Shown here one piece after another: positions 41,140 through 50,157 of a stretch of DNA of 64,000 nt. The stretch covers positions 3,703-67,702 of the forward strand of contig CAJUQM010000010.1 in NCBI GenBank assembly GCA_910588005.1. The letters run 5' to 3'. The translations under genes were made by a program, and so were the position numbers. Within the stretch, counting starts at the first letter, position 1. Each line of letters opens with the position of its first letter. This stretch comes from an uncultured Oscillibacter sp. (GTDB lineage Bacteria; Bacillota; Clostridia; Oscillospirales; Oscillospiraceae). The notes below the pieces were generated by a model. The model was not told where the DNA came from and made no database searches. It saw nothing but the letters and a program-made list of their open reading frames with translations.

Positions 41140-42204
41140 CTATTGAAACAGCTTAAATACGTCCTGAAAAGTTACCAGCAGCATGAAGCCCATCAACACC
41201 ACAAATCCTGCCGTGTTAACAGCGGCCTGATATCTCTCCGGCACTTTTCGCCGAAACAGCAACAACGATAATTCATCCACCAGCAAGAAAAACACCCGCC
41301 CGCCGTCCAGCGCCGGAATAGGCAGCATATTCATCACCGCCAAATTCACCGCAATCAAGGCGGCAAAATAAAAAATCTGTGACCAGGCGTCCCGCTGAGA
41401 CTCCGCCTGATCTCCCACCTCGGTGATGGCAGAGACAATGCCCACCGGACCGCTGAGATCCTGAACGGAGGCGCCGCCGGTAAACAGCTGCACCAGGCTG
41501 AACCGCACCAGCTGTACAAAGTCCAGCGCCGTGTTCCAGGTATATTTCAGCTTGTTCCCCAGGGTAGCCTCCTCCGCATACCGGCCTATATACAATCCAA
41601 ACCCCTTGTAAGCGCTGCCGTCCTGGGCCGTGTAGGTCTGCCTGTGAAGGCCCTTTACCACATGGCGCTCTCCGTTCCGCAGAACCTCGATATCAACGCC
41701 GTCTTTGGCATAGCTCAAAAACATGCTGGCATCTCCGGCGAGATAGGCCCGATAGCCGTTGACCTTGTAGATCCGGTCTCCGGGCATCAGTCCCTCCTCT
41801 CCCCGTTGGGAAAATTCCGGAGCCAAATCCGTGATCTGGTCAGTGTAGAAGACCCTCGCCCCAGCGTACAGACAAAGCAGGATAAGAAGCCCCGCCAGAA
41901 AATTCATTCCCGCACCGGCCACAAGAATCAGCAGTTTCTGTCCAAATCCCTGGCGTACAAAAGACCGGTCATCTCCTGTGTCCTCATCTTCCCCCTCCAT
42001 GGCGCAAAAACCACCGATAGGCAGTGCCCGGAGGGAGTACTGCGTTTCCTCCCGCTTTCGGCTCCAGACAGCGGGACCCATACCGATGGAAAACTCATTG
42101 ACCCTTACACCGCAGAGCTTTGCCGCCAGAAAGTGGCCAAGCTCATGGACTGCCACCAGGACCCCAAATATCAAAACTGCCGCCAGGATATAGATTAGCC
42201 TCAT
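41140..42204 (-). CDS. rseP: RIP metalloprotease RseP
   Basis: 354-aa intramembrane zinc protease. Active-site HELGH in VAVHELGHFLAAKLCGVRV near the N-terminus; a PDZ domain (about 110-200: EGLMPGDRIYKVNGYRAYLA); LDG motif in NMLPIPALDGGRVFFLL. Four helices. It cleaves membrane-anchored anti-sigma factors or signal-peptide remnants. ATG overlaps the dxr stop (ATGA). Confidence 0.95.
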   Translation of the reverse strand: MRLIYILAAVLIFGVLVAVHELGHFLAAKLCGVRVNEFSIGMGPAVWSRKREETQYSLRALPIGGFCAMEGEDEDTGDDRSFVRQGFGQKLLILVAGAGMNFLAGLLILLCLYAGARVFYTDQITDLAPEFSQRGEEGLMPGDRIYKVNGYRAYLAGDASMFLSYAKDGVDIEVLRNGERHVVKGLHRQTYTAQDGSAYKGFGLYIGRYAEEATLGNKLKYTWNTALDFVQLVRFSLVQLFTGGASVQDLSGPVGIVSAITEVGDQAESQRDAWSQIFYFAALIAVNLAVMNMLPIPALDGGRVFFLLVDELSLLLFRRKVPERYQAAVNTAGFVVLMGFMLLVTFQDVFKLFQ

Positions 42205-43352
42205 GCCAAATGCTCCTTGCTCACGATCTCACGGGCCGCCTGGTCCGCCGCTAAAATCTCCTCCAGAGTAGGTTTCTTGACTACAGGAAGTGCCTCAACC
42301 GCTCGCTCTGTCAGATAAAAAATATCATAAAATCCGATTTTGCCCTCCAAAAACAGCTGGACAGCCTTTTCATTGGCACCGTTCAGCACAGCGCACGCCG
42401 TGCCGCCCCGGACTGCCGCCTTCTCCGCCAACGCCAGACAGGGAAACACCTCCCGGTCCGGGCGGTCAAAGGTCAAGGGGGGACAGGACAACAGATCCAG
42501 CGGTTCCAACGGACTCTCTTCCCTCTCCGGATAAGTCATAGCATACCGGATCGGCAGCCGCATGTCCGGCGTACCCAGCTGGGCCAGCACGGCTCCGTCC
42601 CGGAACTCCACCAGAGAGTGGACAATGGACTGGCGGTGAATCACCACATCCACCTGCTCTAAGGGCAGACGGTAGAGCCGCATGGCCTCAATCACTTCCA
42701 GGCCTTTATTCATCAGCGTAGCACAGTCCACCGTGATCTTAGGTCCCATCTTCCAGTTGGGATGCTTTAAGGCATCCGCCTTTGTCATTTTGCCCGCTTC
42801 TATCCGGTTCATGCCGTAAAACGGCCCGCCGGAACAGGTTAAAATCAGACGTTTGACCTCCCGCTTATCCGCACATCCCTGAAGGCACTGGAAAATAGCG
42901 GAGTGCTCCGAGTCCACAGGGATCATCTCCGCCCCGCTCTCCTCTGCCACATCCATGACCAACTCACCGGCACAGACCAGAGTCTCCTTATTGGCAAGGG
43001 CGATCCGCTTTTTCTCGCGGATGGCCGCAAGCGTAGGCTTCAGCCCCACCATGCCCACCACGGCAGTGACCACGGTATCCGCTTCCGAAAATACCGCCGC
43101 CTCTTCCAGCGCTGCCTGGCCGCCCATTACTCTTACGTCTGTGTCCGACAGCCGGACAGCCAGGTCCCTCGCCGCCGTTTCATCAGTCATCACCGCCAGA
43201 CGGGGCCGGAATTTTCTGGCCTGCTTTTCCATCTGCTCCACACGGGTGTGGGCGGTGAGAACCGCCACCCGGAGACCCAGTTGATTTGCCACATCCAAGG
43301 TCTGCCGGCCGATGGAGCCGGTAGATCCCAGCACTGCAATTGTATTCGTCAT
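42201..43352 (-). CDS. dxr: 1-deoxy-D-xylulose-5-phosphate reductoisomerase
   Basis: 383-aa NADPH enzyme, first committed step of the MEP pathway. NADPH loop AVLGSTGSIGRQTLDV, metal/substrate site VDSEHSAIFQCLQG, flexible loop with SGGPFYGMNR, HPNWKMGPKITVDCATLMNK, then the C-terminal helical domain. ATG follows GTAGGATGAG, 4 bp after cdsA. Confidence 0.97.
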   Translation of the reverse strand: MTNTIAVLGSTGSIGRQTLDVANQLGLRVAVLTAHTRVEQMEKQARKFRPRLAVMTDETAARDLAVRLSDTDVRVMGGQAALEEAAVFSEADTVVTAVVGMVGLKPTLAAIREKKRIALANKETLVCAGELVMDVAEESGAEMIPVDSEHSAIFQCLQGCADKREVKRLILTCSGGPFYGMNRIEAGKMTKADALKHPNWKMGPKITVDCATLMNKGLEVIEAMRLYRLPLEQVDVVIHRQSIVHSLVEFRDGAVLAQLGTPDMRLPIRYAMTYPEREESPLEPLDLLSCPPLTFDRPDREVFPCLALAEKAAVRGGTACAVLNGANEKAVQLFLEGKIGFYDIFYLTERAVEALPVVKKPTLEEILAADQAAREIVSKEHLA

Positions 43353-43356
43353 AAGC

Positions 43357-44187
43357 TCATCCTACTCCAAAAAGCGGCATGAAAAGAACACCGGAAAAAA
43401 GTGTAAGCGCAATCTCCACCACCGGGGCTACAAACAGTACGCTGTCAAACCGGTCCAGCACGCCGCCATGCTCCAAAAAGAGGCGTCCATAGTCTTTGAT
43501 CCCAAATTCCCGCTTGATGAGGGAGAAGCTCAGGTCACCGATCTGGGCTACCACACCGCAGGCCAAGGCCAGCAGCGCCATGGGAACGGCGGCAATCGAG
43601 CTGCCAAACCAGCGGTTCATGACATAGGCAAACAGCAATCCGCAGACCATGTTGCCTACAAGCCCTCCAATGGCCCCCTCTACGGTTTTCTTTGGACTAA
43701 CCTTGGGTGCAAGCTTATGTCTGCCCAGAGTGAGACCGGTAAAATAGGCAAAAGTATCACAGGCAAAGCTCAGGATAAAGGGCAGAAGCAGCCAAGCCCG
43801 GTGAATGCCAGAGGCCTCCAGGCGGAGGAAGGCGGCAAAAGACCAGCCAATGGCGATGCCTCCGAACAATCCCGCCATGATCTGGTTGAATTTTATCTCG
43901 CCCCCCTTTTTGATGGCATGGCCAAAAAAGAGGAGTGCCTCCAGGAGAAACAGCAACGCGGCAGCATCCGGGCGGTCATAATACCACGCCACTGTGAAAG
44001 CTGAAGTAATTGCACTCAGGCCCACCAGCTCACTCCGTTTCACTCCGCTGACACACTGCTGGAGTTCCATGCCGCCGATGCCCGCCAAGAGGCACAGGGC
44101 AGTCATCATCACAATGCTTGGCGCCCATAACACCACGTAAATCAGCACCGGCACGCCCAGCACGGCTACCAGGATTCTTGATTTCAT
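43357..44187 (-). CDS. cdsA: Phosphatidate cytidylyltransferase
   Basis: 276-aa multi-pass membrane enzyme that makes CDP-diacylglycerol for phospholipids. The signature is complete at the C-terminus: SLIKREFGIKDYGRLFLEHG followed by GVLDRFDSV. The catalytic SPKKTVEGAIGGLVGNMVCG segment precedes it, and AYFTGLTLGRHKLAPKVSPK is present. Seven to eight helices. Starts 121 bp after uppS; that gap holds no feature I can name. Confidence 0.96.
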   Translation of the reverse strand: MKSRILVAVLGVPVLIYVVLWAPSIVMMTALCLLAGIGGMELQQCVSGVKRSELVGLSAITSAFTVAWYYDRPDAAALLFLLEALLFFGHAIKKGGEIKFNQIMAGLFGGIAIGWSFAAFLRLEASGIHRAWLLLPFILSFACDTFAYFTGLTLGRHKLAPKVSPKKTVEGAIGGLVGNMVCGLLFAYVMNRWFGSSIAAVPMALLALACGVVAQIGDLSFSLIKREFGIKDYGRLFLEHGGVLDRFDSVLFVAPVVEIALTLFSGVLFMPLFGVG

Positions 44188-44308
44188 GAATTGTCACATC
44201 CTTTATACGCCGCTCACTCTGTTTTGCGGCCCCTGCAAAGACTTCACCCCTGCACCCCGCCGCCTTTTGAATACCCCATTCGGGGTACGCGAAAGACGGA
44301 CGAAAATC

Positions 44309-45049
44309 TCAGTTCTTTACCCCGCCAAACCGCCGGTCCCGCGTCTGATACGCCATGACCGCACGGTCCAACTCCGCCTCGTCAAAGTCCGGCCACAGCG
44401 TATCTGTATAGTAGAACTCCGAATAGGCGCACTGCCACAATAAAAAGTTGCTCAGCCGCTGCTCCCCGCTGGGCCGGATAATCAGCTCCGGGTCCGGAAT
44501 TCCGGCGGAGTCCAGATATCCGGAGAACACCGCCTCGTCCAGCTCCTCCGGTCTCCGCTCTCCCCTGGCGCAGTCTGCGGCGAACCGCCGGACCGCCCGC
44601 AGGATCTCGTCCCGTCCGCCGTAGTTTAAGCACACATTGGCCTGGAAGTCGTCTTTGGAAAGGTGTTCTGTGATCTCGTCTGTCTCCCTGGCCAGAACCC
44701 GCAGCTCCGGGGCGATGGGCGTCATATCCCCGAAGAAGTGGAGCCGGATATGATCCCGCTCCATGGTGTCCACCGCCTCCTGGAGATACCTTTTCAACAG
44801 CGCCATAATGGCGGAGACCTCTGTCTCAGACCGCTTCCAGTTTTCCGTGGAAAAGGCATACACCGTCAGGTATTTCACACCAATGTTCTTACAATAGGTG
44901 GCAATGCGGCGGAAAGTCTCCGCCCCCGCCTTATGTCCGGCGGTACGAGGCAGGCCCCGCTTCGTGGCCCAGCGGCCATTGCCGTCCATAATGATGGCAA
45001 TATGGCGGGGCGGCGCAAGCCGCCCCGTTTCAACACTCTGATTCGCCAT
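44309..45049 (-). CDS. uppS: Undecaprenyl diphosphate synthase
   Basis: 246-aa cis-prenyltransferase making the C55 lipid carrier for wall polymers. Motifs IIMDGNGRWATKRGLPRTAG with the catalytic aspartate and phosphate loop, LTVYAFSTENWKRSETEVSA, and the C-terminal DPELIIRPSGEQRLSNFLLW with the allylic arginines. Start ATG shares one base with the frr stop (TAATG). Confidence 0.97.
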   Translation of the reverse strand: MANQSVETGRLAPPRHIAIIMDGNGRWATKRGLPRTAGHKAGAETFRRIATYCKNIGVKYLTVYAFSTENWKRSETEVSAIMALLKRYLQEAVDTMERDHIRLHFFGDMTPIAPELRVLARETDEITEHLSKDDFQANVCLNYGGRDEILRAVRRFAADCARGERRPEELDEAVFSGYLDSAGIPDPELIIRPSGEQRLSNFLLWQCAYSEFYYTDTLWPDFDEAELDRAVMAYQTRDRRFGGVKN

Positions 45050-45606
45050 TAGACCGCCATCAGTTCCTTTTCTTTCTTCGCCAGCAGCTCATCCAGGATC
45101 TTGCAGCTGTCGTCGGTAAGCTTTTGGAGGTCTTTCTCCACCAGCTTCAGCTCATCCTCCGTGATCTCAGACTTCTTCTCCTGCTTTTTAAAGTTGTCCA
45201 TAGCGTCCCGGCGGATATTCCGCACCGCCACTTTGCCGCCCTCGGCGTACTTACGGATCTGCTTTACCAGCTCCTTACGGCGCTCCTCTGTCAGTTGGGG
45301 GAAAGAGAGGCGGATCGCCTTGCCGTCGTTCTGAGGGTTAATTCCCAAATCAGAGTTCTGAATAGCCTTTTCAATGGCTTTCAGCGCAGAACCGTCCCAA
45401 GGAGTGATGACAAGGGAACGGGGATCCGGAGATGCAACCGCCGCAATCTGCTGGATAGGGGTGGGAGAACCGTAGTAGTCCACCATAATGCGGTCCAGCA
45501 CAGCGGCGTTGGCCCGGCCTGCCCGCACGGAGGCAAAGTCTGCGGCCACGGAGTCAATGCTCTTCTTCATTTTCTCCTCGTATACCTTGTACTCGTCCTT
45601 CAACAT
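45049..45606 (-). CDS. frr: Ribosome recycling factor
   Basis: 185-aa tRNA-shaped protein that with EF-G splits post-termination ribosomes. Typical features: KKSIDSVAADFASVRAGRAN, ALKAIEKAIQNSDLGINPQN, GKAIRLSFPQLTEERRKELV and the C-terminal helix. Follows pyrH by 57 bp; its stop is fused with the uppS start. Confidence 0.97.
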   Translation of the reverse strand: MLKDEYKVYEEKMKKSIDSVAADFASVRAGRANAAVLDRIMVDYYGSPTPIQQIAAVASPDPRSLVITPWDGSALKAIEKAIQNSDLGINPQNDGKAIRLSFPQLTEERRKELVKQIRKYAEGGKVAVRNIRRDAMDNFKKQEKKSEITEDELKLVEKDLQKLTDDSCKILDELLAKKEKELMAV

Positions 45607-45663
45607 AATAAGGTCCTTCCTTTCAAATGTAAAATGTGTTGGAAAGTGCGCTTCGTGCCTCTG

Positions 45664-46380
45664 TCACTCCTTGACGATGGTACCTATCTTCTCACCGCAC
45701 AAGGCCCGGATAATATTCCGGGGGTCCTTTAAGGCGAAGAGAAGCACGGGAATATGGTTATCCATAGAGAGGGATGTAGCGGTGGTATCCATTACCATCA
45801 GATGCTGAGCGAGCACATCATCATAACTGATGGTATCGTACTTGACGGCAGCCGGATCTTTTACCGGATCGGCGCTGTACACGCCGTCCACGTTCTTGGC
45901 CAGCAAAATCACGTCGGCCTCGATCTCCGCAGCCCGCAGTACGGCAGCAGTGTCTGTGGAGAAGTAGGGATTGCCGGTGCCTGCGCCAAAGATCACCACC
46001 CGTCCCTTTTCCAAATGCCGGATCGCCCGGGAACGGATATAAGGTTCGGCAATAGAGCGCATCTCAATCGCGGTCTGCACCCGAACAGGGATTCCCTTTT
46101 GCTCACAGACATCTGCCACAGCTAAGCAATTCATAACCGTGGCCAGCATCCCCATGTGATCGGCCCGGGTACGCTCCATCTTGCCGCCGCTGTTTTTGGC
46201 GCCGCGCCAGAAATTGCCGCCTCCTACCACCAGGCCCACCTGCACACCCATATTCAGGCACTCCTTGATGGTATCACACACGCTGCCAATCATCTCAAAG
46301 TCCAGCCCCGTTCCCTTACCGCCGGCCAAGGCCTCACCGCTGATCTTCAACAGGACACGCCGGTAAACAGGCTTTGCCAT
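45664..46380 (-). CDS. pyrH: Uridylate kinase
   Basis: 238-aa UMP kinase of the amino-acid-kinase fold. RVLLKISGEALAGGKGTGLD at the N-terminus, VGLVVGGGNFWRGAKNSG, ATVMNCLAVADVCEQKGIPV, and IFGAGTGNPYFSTDTAAVLR are all present. ATG at 46380 (MAKPVYRR) follows GGAGG. It opens the pyrH-frr-uppS-cdsA-dxr-rseP run; rpsB and tsf, often upstream, are absent, and the 256 bp upstream show no promoter I trust. Confidence 0.97.
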   Translation of the reverse strand: MAKPVYRRVLLKISGEALAGGKGTGLDFEMIGSVCDTIKECLNMGVQVGLVVGGGNFWRGAKNSGGKMERTRADHMGMLATVMNCLAVADVCEQKGIPVRVQTAIEMRSIAEPYIRSRAIRHLEKGRVVIFGAGTGNPYFSTDTAAVLRAAEIEADVILLAKNVDGVYSADPVKDPAAVKYDTISYDDVLAQHLMVMDTTATSLSMDNHIPVLLFALKDPRNIIRALCGEKIGTIVKE

Positions 46381-46601
46381 AGTGAACCCTCCATCTTTAT
46401 CTTTTTTATGGTACAAATATCATTTTGTCTATTTTAACTTATTTTTCCGCTTTTGCATAGAGGGTAGACAAATATTTCTACGAAAAAATCCCCACCGCCG
46501 GCAACGCACATCTATGCCCGCCGTTTTCGTTGAAATTCAGACACGTTTTCCTCCCGCAACCGATATTTGACATCCGGGTGGTAGCCTTTTCCCTGGAAAT
46601 A

Positions 46602-46610
46602 TGGTACTAT
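46602..46610 (+). promoter_or_regulatory. Possible extended -10 promoter of the membrane XRE regulator
   Basis: TGG directly before TACTAT (46605-46610) makes an extended -10; no -35 at standard spacing. An isolated TTGACA lies at 46567-46572, too far to pair with it. The leader would be about 20 nt. Confidence 0.35.
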
Positions 46611-46636
46611 GACACAGAGGAAGGAGGCGATGTTTT

Positions 46637-48211
46637 ATGCATTTAGGCGAGAAAATCAGTCAATACCGCAGGTCCCTGGGGATTTCCCAGGAGGAGCTGG
46701 GGGCGCGGCTGGGCGTCAGCCGCCAGGCCGTGAGCAAATGGGAGACCAACACGGCCACGCCGGACATGGCGAACCTGATCGCCCTGGCACGGGAGTTCCA
46801 GGTATCCGTAGCGGAGCTGACGGAGACGCCGGAGCCAAAAAAACAGAAGAAACTGCTTCCGGATAATCTGCGGCTGTTCCTCTTTCCCCCTCTAATCGCC
46901 CTGCTGACTCTGGCGCTATTTGCCGCAGGACTGACCTTATGGACCAATTTCCGGCCGGACACACCACCTCCCGCCGCCCCGCCGCCAAGGGACGCAGTTT
47001 CCGCCGAGACGTCTGAGGCCATCCGCGCCCCGTCTACGGAGTTTGCCCTGATCTGGACCAGCAGAGACGGGCATGAGGAGTTTTTGGAGCTGGGCACCCA
47101 GGAGACATTCTTCCCCTTCGGCACCTCCCTGGAGCTGACGAAGCCGGAGGAGGTGCTGGACACAGATTTTAGCAGCATGACCGCCCACCGGGCGGACTGC
47201 GGCGCCGTCTTGATCGAATACAGCCGCATTGAAGATGCCTTGGAGCCGAAGGGGGAAACACAGGAATGGGAAAACATCGACGCCCTCTCCACCATTGTGT
47301 CTGGATACGCCACTCCCCGCGGAATTGCCTCCGGCAGCAGCGAGGCGGATCTATTGGCGGCTTACGGCGACGAACTGGTATACTGCCTGAAAGAGGAGGG
47401 CTATACCCTGGTTCCCCATGATTACTTCTATGCCTGGTCGGCCTTTGCGGACGGATACTCCACAATTTTTTTCTATATTGAGCGAGGGAGCGTATCCGGC
47501 ATCCGTATGGAGAGGATGTATGACCTGGGGGATTACTACACACCGGACAATGTGAATCATATCTCCCGCTTCCCAATGAAGGACGGCGAGCCAGACTTCT
47601 CCCTCCGGGAGGAGCCGGAGCGGGAGCCGCTCAGCGACACCCGGAGGGTCTACATCGCCTTTAACCAGCTGGTGTCCAACAACAATCTCACCGCCGAGGA
47701 GCGGTACGCCTATCGCCGGGATATCTTCACCCTCCTGCCGGATCTGGACTGGTCGGAGCTGGGGCAGATGGGCACGGCTGAGTACCCGTCGGACACCATC
47801 TTTGCTCTCATGGAGTGGCTGATCCGTCAGGACGCCTATACCGAATCTGAGATTTTCCGGATTCAAACAGGTTCCGTGGCAAAAGGAATCGACGGCGCCT
47901 ACGCGGAATCTTACGATGGCCTGCTCTCCCGCGTCTTTTTCTACGACCCCGCCGCCTTCATCCGCAGTCTCACCCGTGACTGGGACAGCGAGGAGGATTG
48001 GCGGTTCCACTCCGTTCTGGGCGCCGCTTTTGACGGCGTCTGGAATTCCCAGGAACTGGCCGCTGCCCGCGAGACCCTGAACGCCGCGCTCTCCGGCAGC
48101 ATGTTTACTCCGGAGGAATCAGGCTGGTGCCAGCTGATGCTGCTGTACCTGGAGGCGGCGGAGCGGGATGACTTTGAGGGTCTTCCCCATTCCCCGTCGG
48201 ATCTGCCATAG
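46637..48211 (+). CDS. Membrane-anchored XRE regulator with large extracellular domain
   Basis: 524 aa. Residues 1-62 are an XRE HTH domain (EKISQYRRSLGISQEELGAR, then VSRQAVSKWETNTATPDMAN). A basic stretch KKQKKLL leads into one membrane helix at about 79-102 (FLFPPLIALLTLALFAAGLT), a Pro-rich linker, and about 400 residues outside, rich in acidic and aromatic residues and with few cysteines. The exterior domain resembles no family I can name; phrases such as RRVYIAFNQLVSNNNLTAEE suggest a folded domain. ATG at 46637 follows AGGAGG. This is the layout of a one-component transmembrane regulator. It is convergent with the SLH gene. Confidence 0.85.
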   Translation: MHLGEKISQYRRSLGISQEELGARLGVSRQAVSKWETNTATPDMANLIALAREFQVSVAELTETPEPKKQKKLLPDNLRLFLFPPLIALLTLALFAAGLTLWTNFRPDTPPPAAPPPRDAVSAETSEAIRAPSTEFALIWTSRDGHEEFLELGTQETFFPFGTSLELTKPEEVLDTDFSSMTAHRADCGAVLIEYSRIEDALEPKGETQEWENIDALSTIVSGYATPRGIASGSSEADLLAAYGDELVYCLKEEGYTLVPHDYFYAWSAFADGYSTIFFYIERGSVSGIRMERMYDLGDYYTPDNVNHISRFPMKDGEPDFSLREEPEREPLSDTRRVYIAFNQLVSNNNLTAEERYAYRRDIFTLLPDLDWSELGQMGTAEYPSDTIFALMEWLIRQDAYTESEIFRIQTGSVAKGIDGAYAESYDGLLSRVFFYDPAAFIRSLTRDWDSEEDWRFHSVLGAAFDGVWNSQELAAARETLNAALSGSMFTPEESGWCQLMLLYLEAAERDDFEGLPHSPSDLP

Positions 48212-48214
48212 AAA

Positions 48215-48239
48215 AACGCCCCGCCAAAGGCGGGGCGTT
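48215..48239. terminator. Terminator between convergent XRE-membrane and SLH genes
   Basis: AACGCCCCGCC (48215-48225) and its complement (48229-48239), loop AAA; flanked by AAAA on one side and CCCTTGTTTTATT on the other, so it may work both ways. Confidence 0.85.
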
Positions 48240-48247
48240 CCCTTGTT

Positions 48248-49444
48248 TTATTCCGGATAGCGGGTCCAGACCTCATAAGTCCGCCCAGGCAGCACATCCT
48301 CCGGCATAACAACCACCGTGCCAGGCGCGGTGCTGTCTTTCACAGAAAAGGCGCCATATCCTTGGGCAAGCCGTCCTTCCACCGTCATCATCATTCCGCT
48401 CTCACCGCTGTATGTCGCAGCATGGATGATTCTTCCATCCTGCAGCGTAATCACAATATCGCCAGCCCGCATCTGGCTAAGGGAGTCCAGCTTTCGCGCA
48501 GGGAAACCGTACCGTCCAAAAACACGGTCACTGAGGCGGGCCACATACCCGGCGGCGCCGGAGGTCATACTGAGCGTTCTCCCATTTATGTCCCGATACG
48601 ACCAGATAATCTCCCGCACCTCCATGCTGGAGTTGCCTGCCAGATAGACCGACGCCCGAATATTGCCCTGCCACTCCGTGGCAACCCTCTGCAAAAGATT
48701 CTTAACGTTCTCCTCTGTTACAGGCTCACCGCTGACCAGCACCTTCTCCGCAGACTGGCCGGTTCCCGGTTTTCCCGTTCCAATGTTGACTCCCAGGCCC
48801 TTTCCCAAACGCTCAATAACCACACAGCTCTGTGCGCGGCTCATGAGGGAGGTCCCATCAAAGCTGCCGTCAGCCTGCCCCTCTAGTACTCCCAGTACGT
48901 AGCAGGCCGTTACCGCGTCCTGATACGCCTCCGGGATCACATCCCAATCCCGGACCCGGCTGGGAACAAGCTCCCGCTCAATTCCGCTGCCGCTCTGCTC
49001 GTAGTCCAGCATGACATTATAGGCCAGCTGCGCCATATCATAGCGGGTCACAAAATCTCCGTCGCACTGCAGCACCGGCCATCCGCCGTCACCGCCCATG
49101 GCCGTGCCGTTCAACACGCCGTGGTCCCGCAGCGCCGCCATGCTGGACCAATACCAGGGAGCGGAATCACCATACCCCTCCTCCGCATAGGCCTTGGCCT
49201 CCGCAGGGTAAAACGCCCGGGCCAGCATCACAGCAAACTGGGCGTTGGTCACTTTCTGCCCAGGCCGAAAACTGCCATTCTCATATCCGGAGACAATATT
49301 TCTCTCAGCCATCGTTCGGATTGCTTCTCCCGCCCAAAATCCGGAGGGAACATCAGAAAAAACCGTTCCGGCCGCCAGGGCGGGGATTGCTGTCCCCACA
49401 AGGAGAATCGTGGTAAGTACCAAGGCACTGATCCGCTTTTTCAT
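48248..49444 (-). CDS. SLH-domain surface protein with NlpC/P60-like C-terminal region
   Basis: 398 aa. Signal peptide MKKRISALVLTTILLVGTAI with cleavage after ALAA. Three S-layer-homology repeats follow: FSDVPSGFWAGEAIRTMAER, then the YGDSAPWYWSSMAALRDHGV repeat, and a weaker third ending SRAQSCVVIERLGKG. These anchor the protein to wall polymers. Residues about 255-395 have the outline of NlpC/P60 (SGAAGYVARLSDRVFG, MRAGDIVITL, GRIIHAATYSG), but the expected catalytic Cys before SG is Thr, so it may be inactive. ATG follows GAGAGGAA. Confidence 0.88.
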   Translation of the reverse strand: MKKRISALVLTTILLVGTAIPALAAGTVFSDVPSGFWAGEAIRTMAERNIVSGYENGSFRPGQKVTNAQFAVMLARAFYPAEAKAYAEEGYGDSAPWYWSSMAALRDHGVLNGTAMGGDGGWPVLQCDGDFVTRYDMAQLAYNVMLDYEQSGSGIERELVPSRVRDWDVIPEAYQDAVTACYVLGVLEGQADGSFDGTSLMSRAQSCVVIERLGKGLGVNIGTGKPGTGQSAEKVLVSGEPVTEENVKNLLQRVATEWQGNIRASVYLAGNSSMEVREIIWSYRDINGRTLSMTSGAAGYVARLSDRVFGRYGFPARKLDSLSQMRAGDIVITLQDGRIIHAATYSGESGMMMTVEGRLAQGYGAFSVKDSTAPGTVVVMPEDVLPGRTYEVWTRYPE

Positions 49445-49569
49445 AGACGTTCCTCTCCCATCCCAATTTTTATCTTCTCAATTCACTTTTGTATATCTGG
49501 TGGATCAAGATTACTTAAAACAAAATATTTACCCTTCCCCAAACTGGAAGTTGTTGGCAATCTGTAAGC

Positions 49570-49902
49570 TTATTCTCTCAGATTTTCCAGAGCGTCTGGA
49601 TTATTCGAGAGAATCTCTCCAATAGACTGGCATGTTTCTAGGTCCAGACAGTCACCGCATGTCGTCACGCCTTTTTTCAGCGCGCACTGGCGAATACGGC
49701 AAAGGCTCTCACAAAATACGGTTTTAACTCCGTCTGCACGGCAGCCCTTACAATTGATATGTTCAGGCAAAATGGGTGCATGATTTAACTCCGCCCACAG
49801 TTTGGCGGTTTTCTCGCGCAGGGCATGGTCATCGTGGATTGTAGCAAGATATGCGTCACATCGTTCACAATCCAGCCCGCAGTATGCAATCATATCTCTC
49901 AT
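49570..49902 (-). CDS. DUF3795 Cys-rich protein
   Basis: 110-aa small protein of the DUF3795 family. Conserved pattern: MIAYCGLDCERCDAYLAT at the N-terminus, then CKGCRADG and FCESLCRIRQCA, and GVTTCGDCLDLETC. The four cysteine pairs probably bind zinc or an iron-sulfur cluster. Function is unknown. ATG at 49902 follows AGGAGG. Transcribed alone between the SLH gene and engB. Confidence 0.9.
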   Translation of the reverse strand: MRDMIAYCGLDCERCDAYLATIHDDHALREKTAKLWAELNHAPILPEHINCKGCRADGVKTVFCESLCRIRQCALKKGVTTCGDCLDLETCQSIGEILSNNPDALENLRE

Positions 49903-50044
49903 GGTTTCGCGCCTCCTGTAAACGCTGTCGGTATTTAATATACGGCTGCTGCTATTTAACGCCAAGCGGTATGCTGCGCAATAGCTACAGATAATTATTG
50001 ATTGTTTTCACCTAAACACACGAAGCCGAATTGGGATTTTTTAT

Positions 50045-50081
50045 AAAGCGGGACGCGGGTAGTCCCTCCGCGTCCCGCTTT
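50045..50081 (-). terminator. Terminator after the lon-engB operon
   Basis: AAAGCGGGACGCGG (50045-50058) pairs with CCGCGTCCCGCTTT (50068-50081), 14-bp arms. It is 77 bp beyond the engB stop, in the 255-bp gap to DUF3795. The rest of that gap is A/T-rich and without other features. Confidence 0.7.
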
Positions 50082-50157
50082 CTCACGTTTTCATTATATG
50101 CGATTCTGGCGAAAATTGCAATAGATGGCGCGATTGTTTTAACCTTCCAAATTATGG

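Noticed and set aside
46609..46866. 85-codon frame starting upstream of the membrane XRE gene
   Set aside because: Out of frame with the XRE domain, Gly/Pro-rich, and explained as a shadow; the AGGAGG site serves the ATG at 46637.
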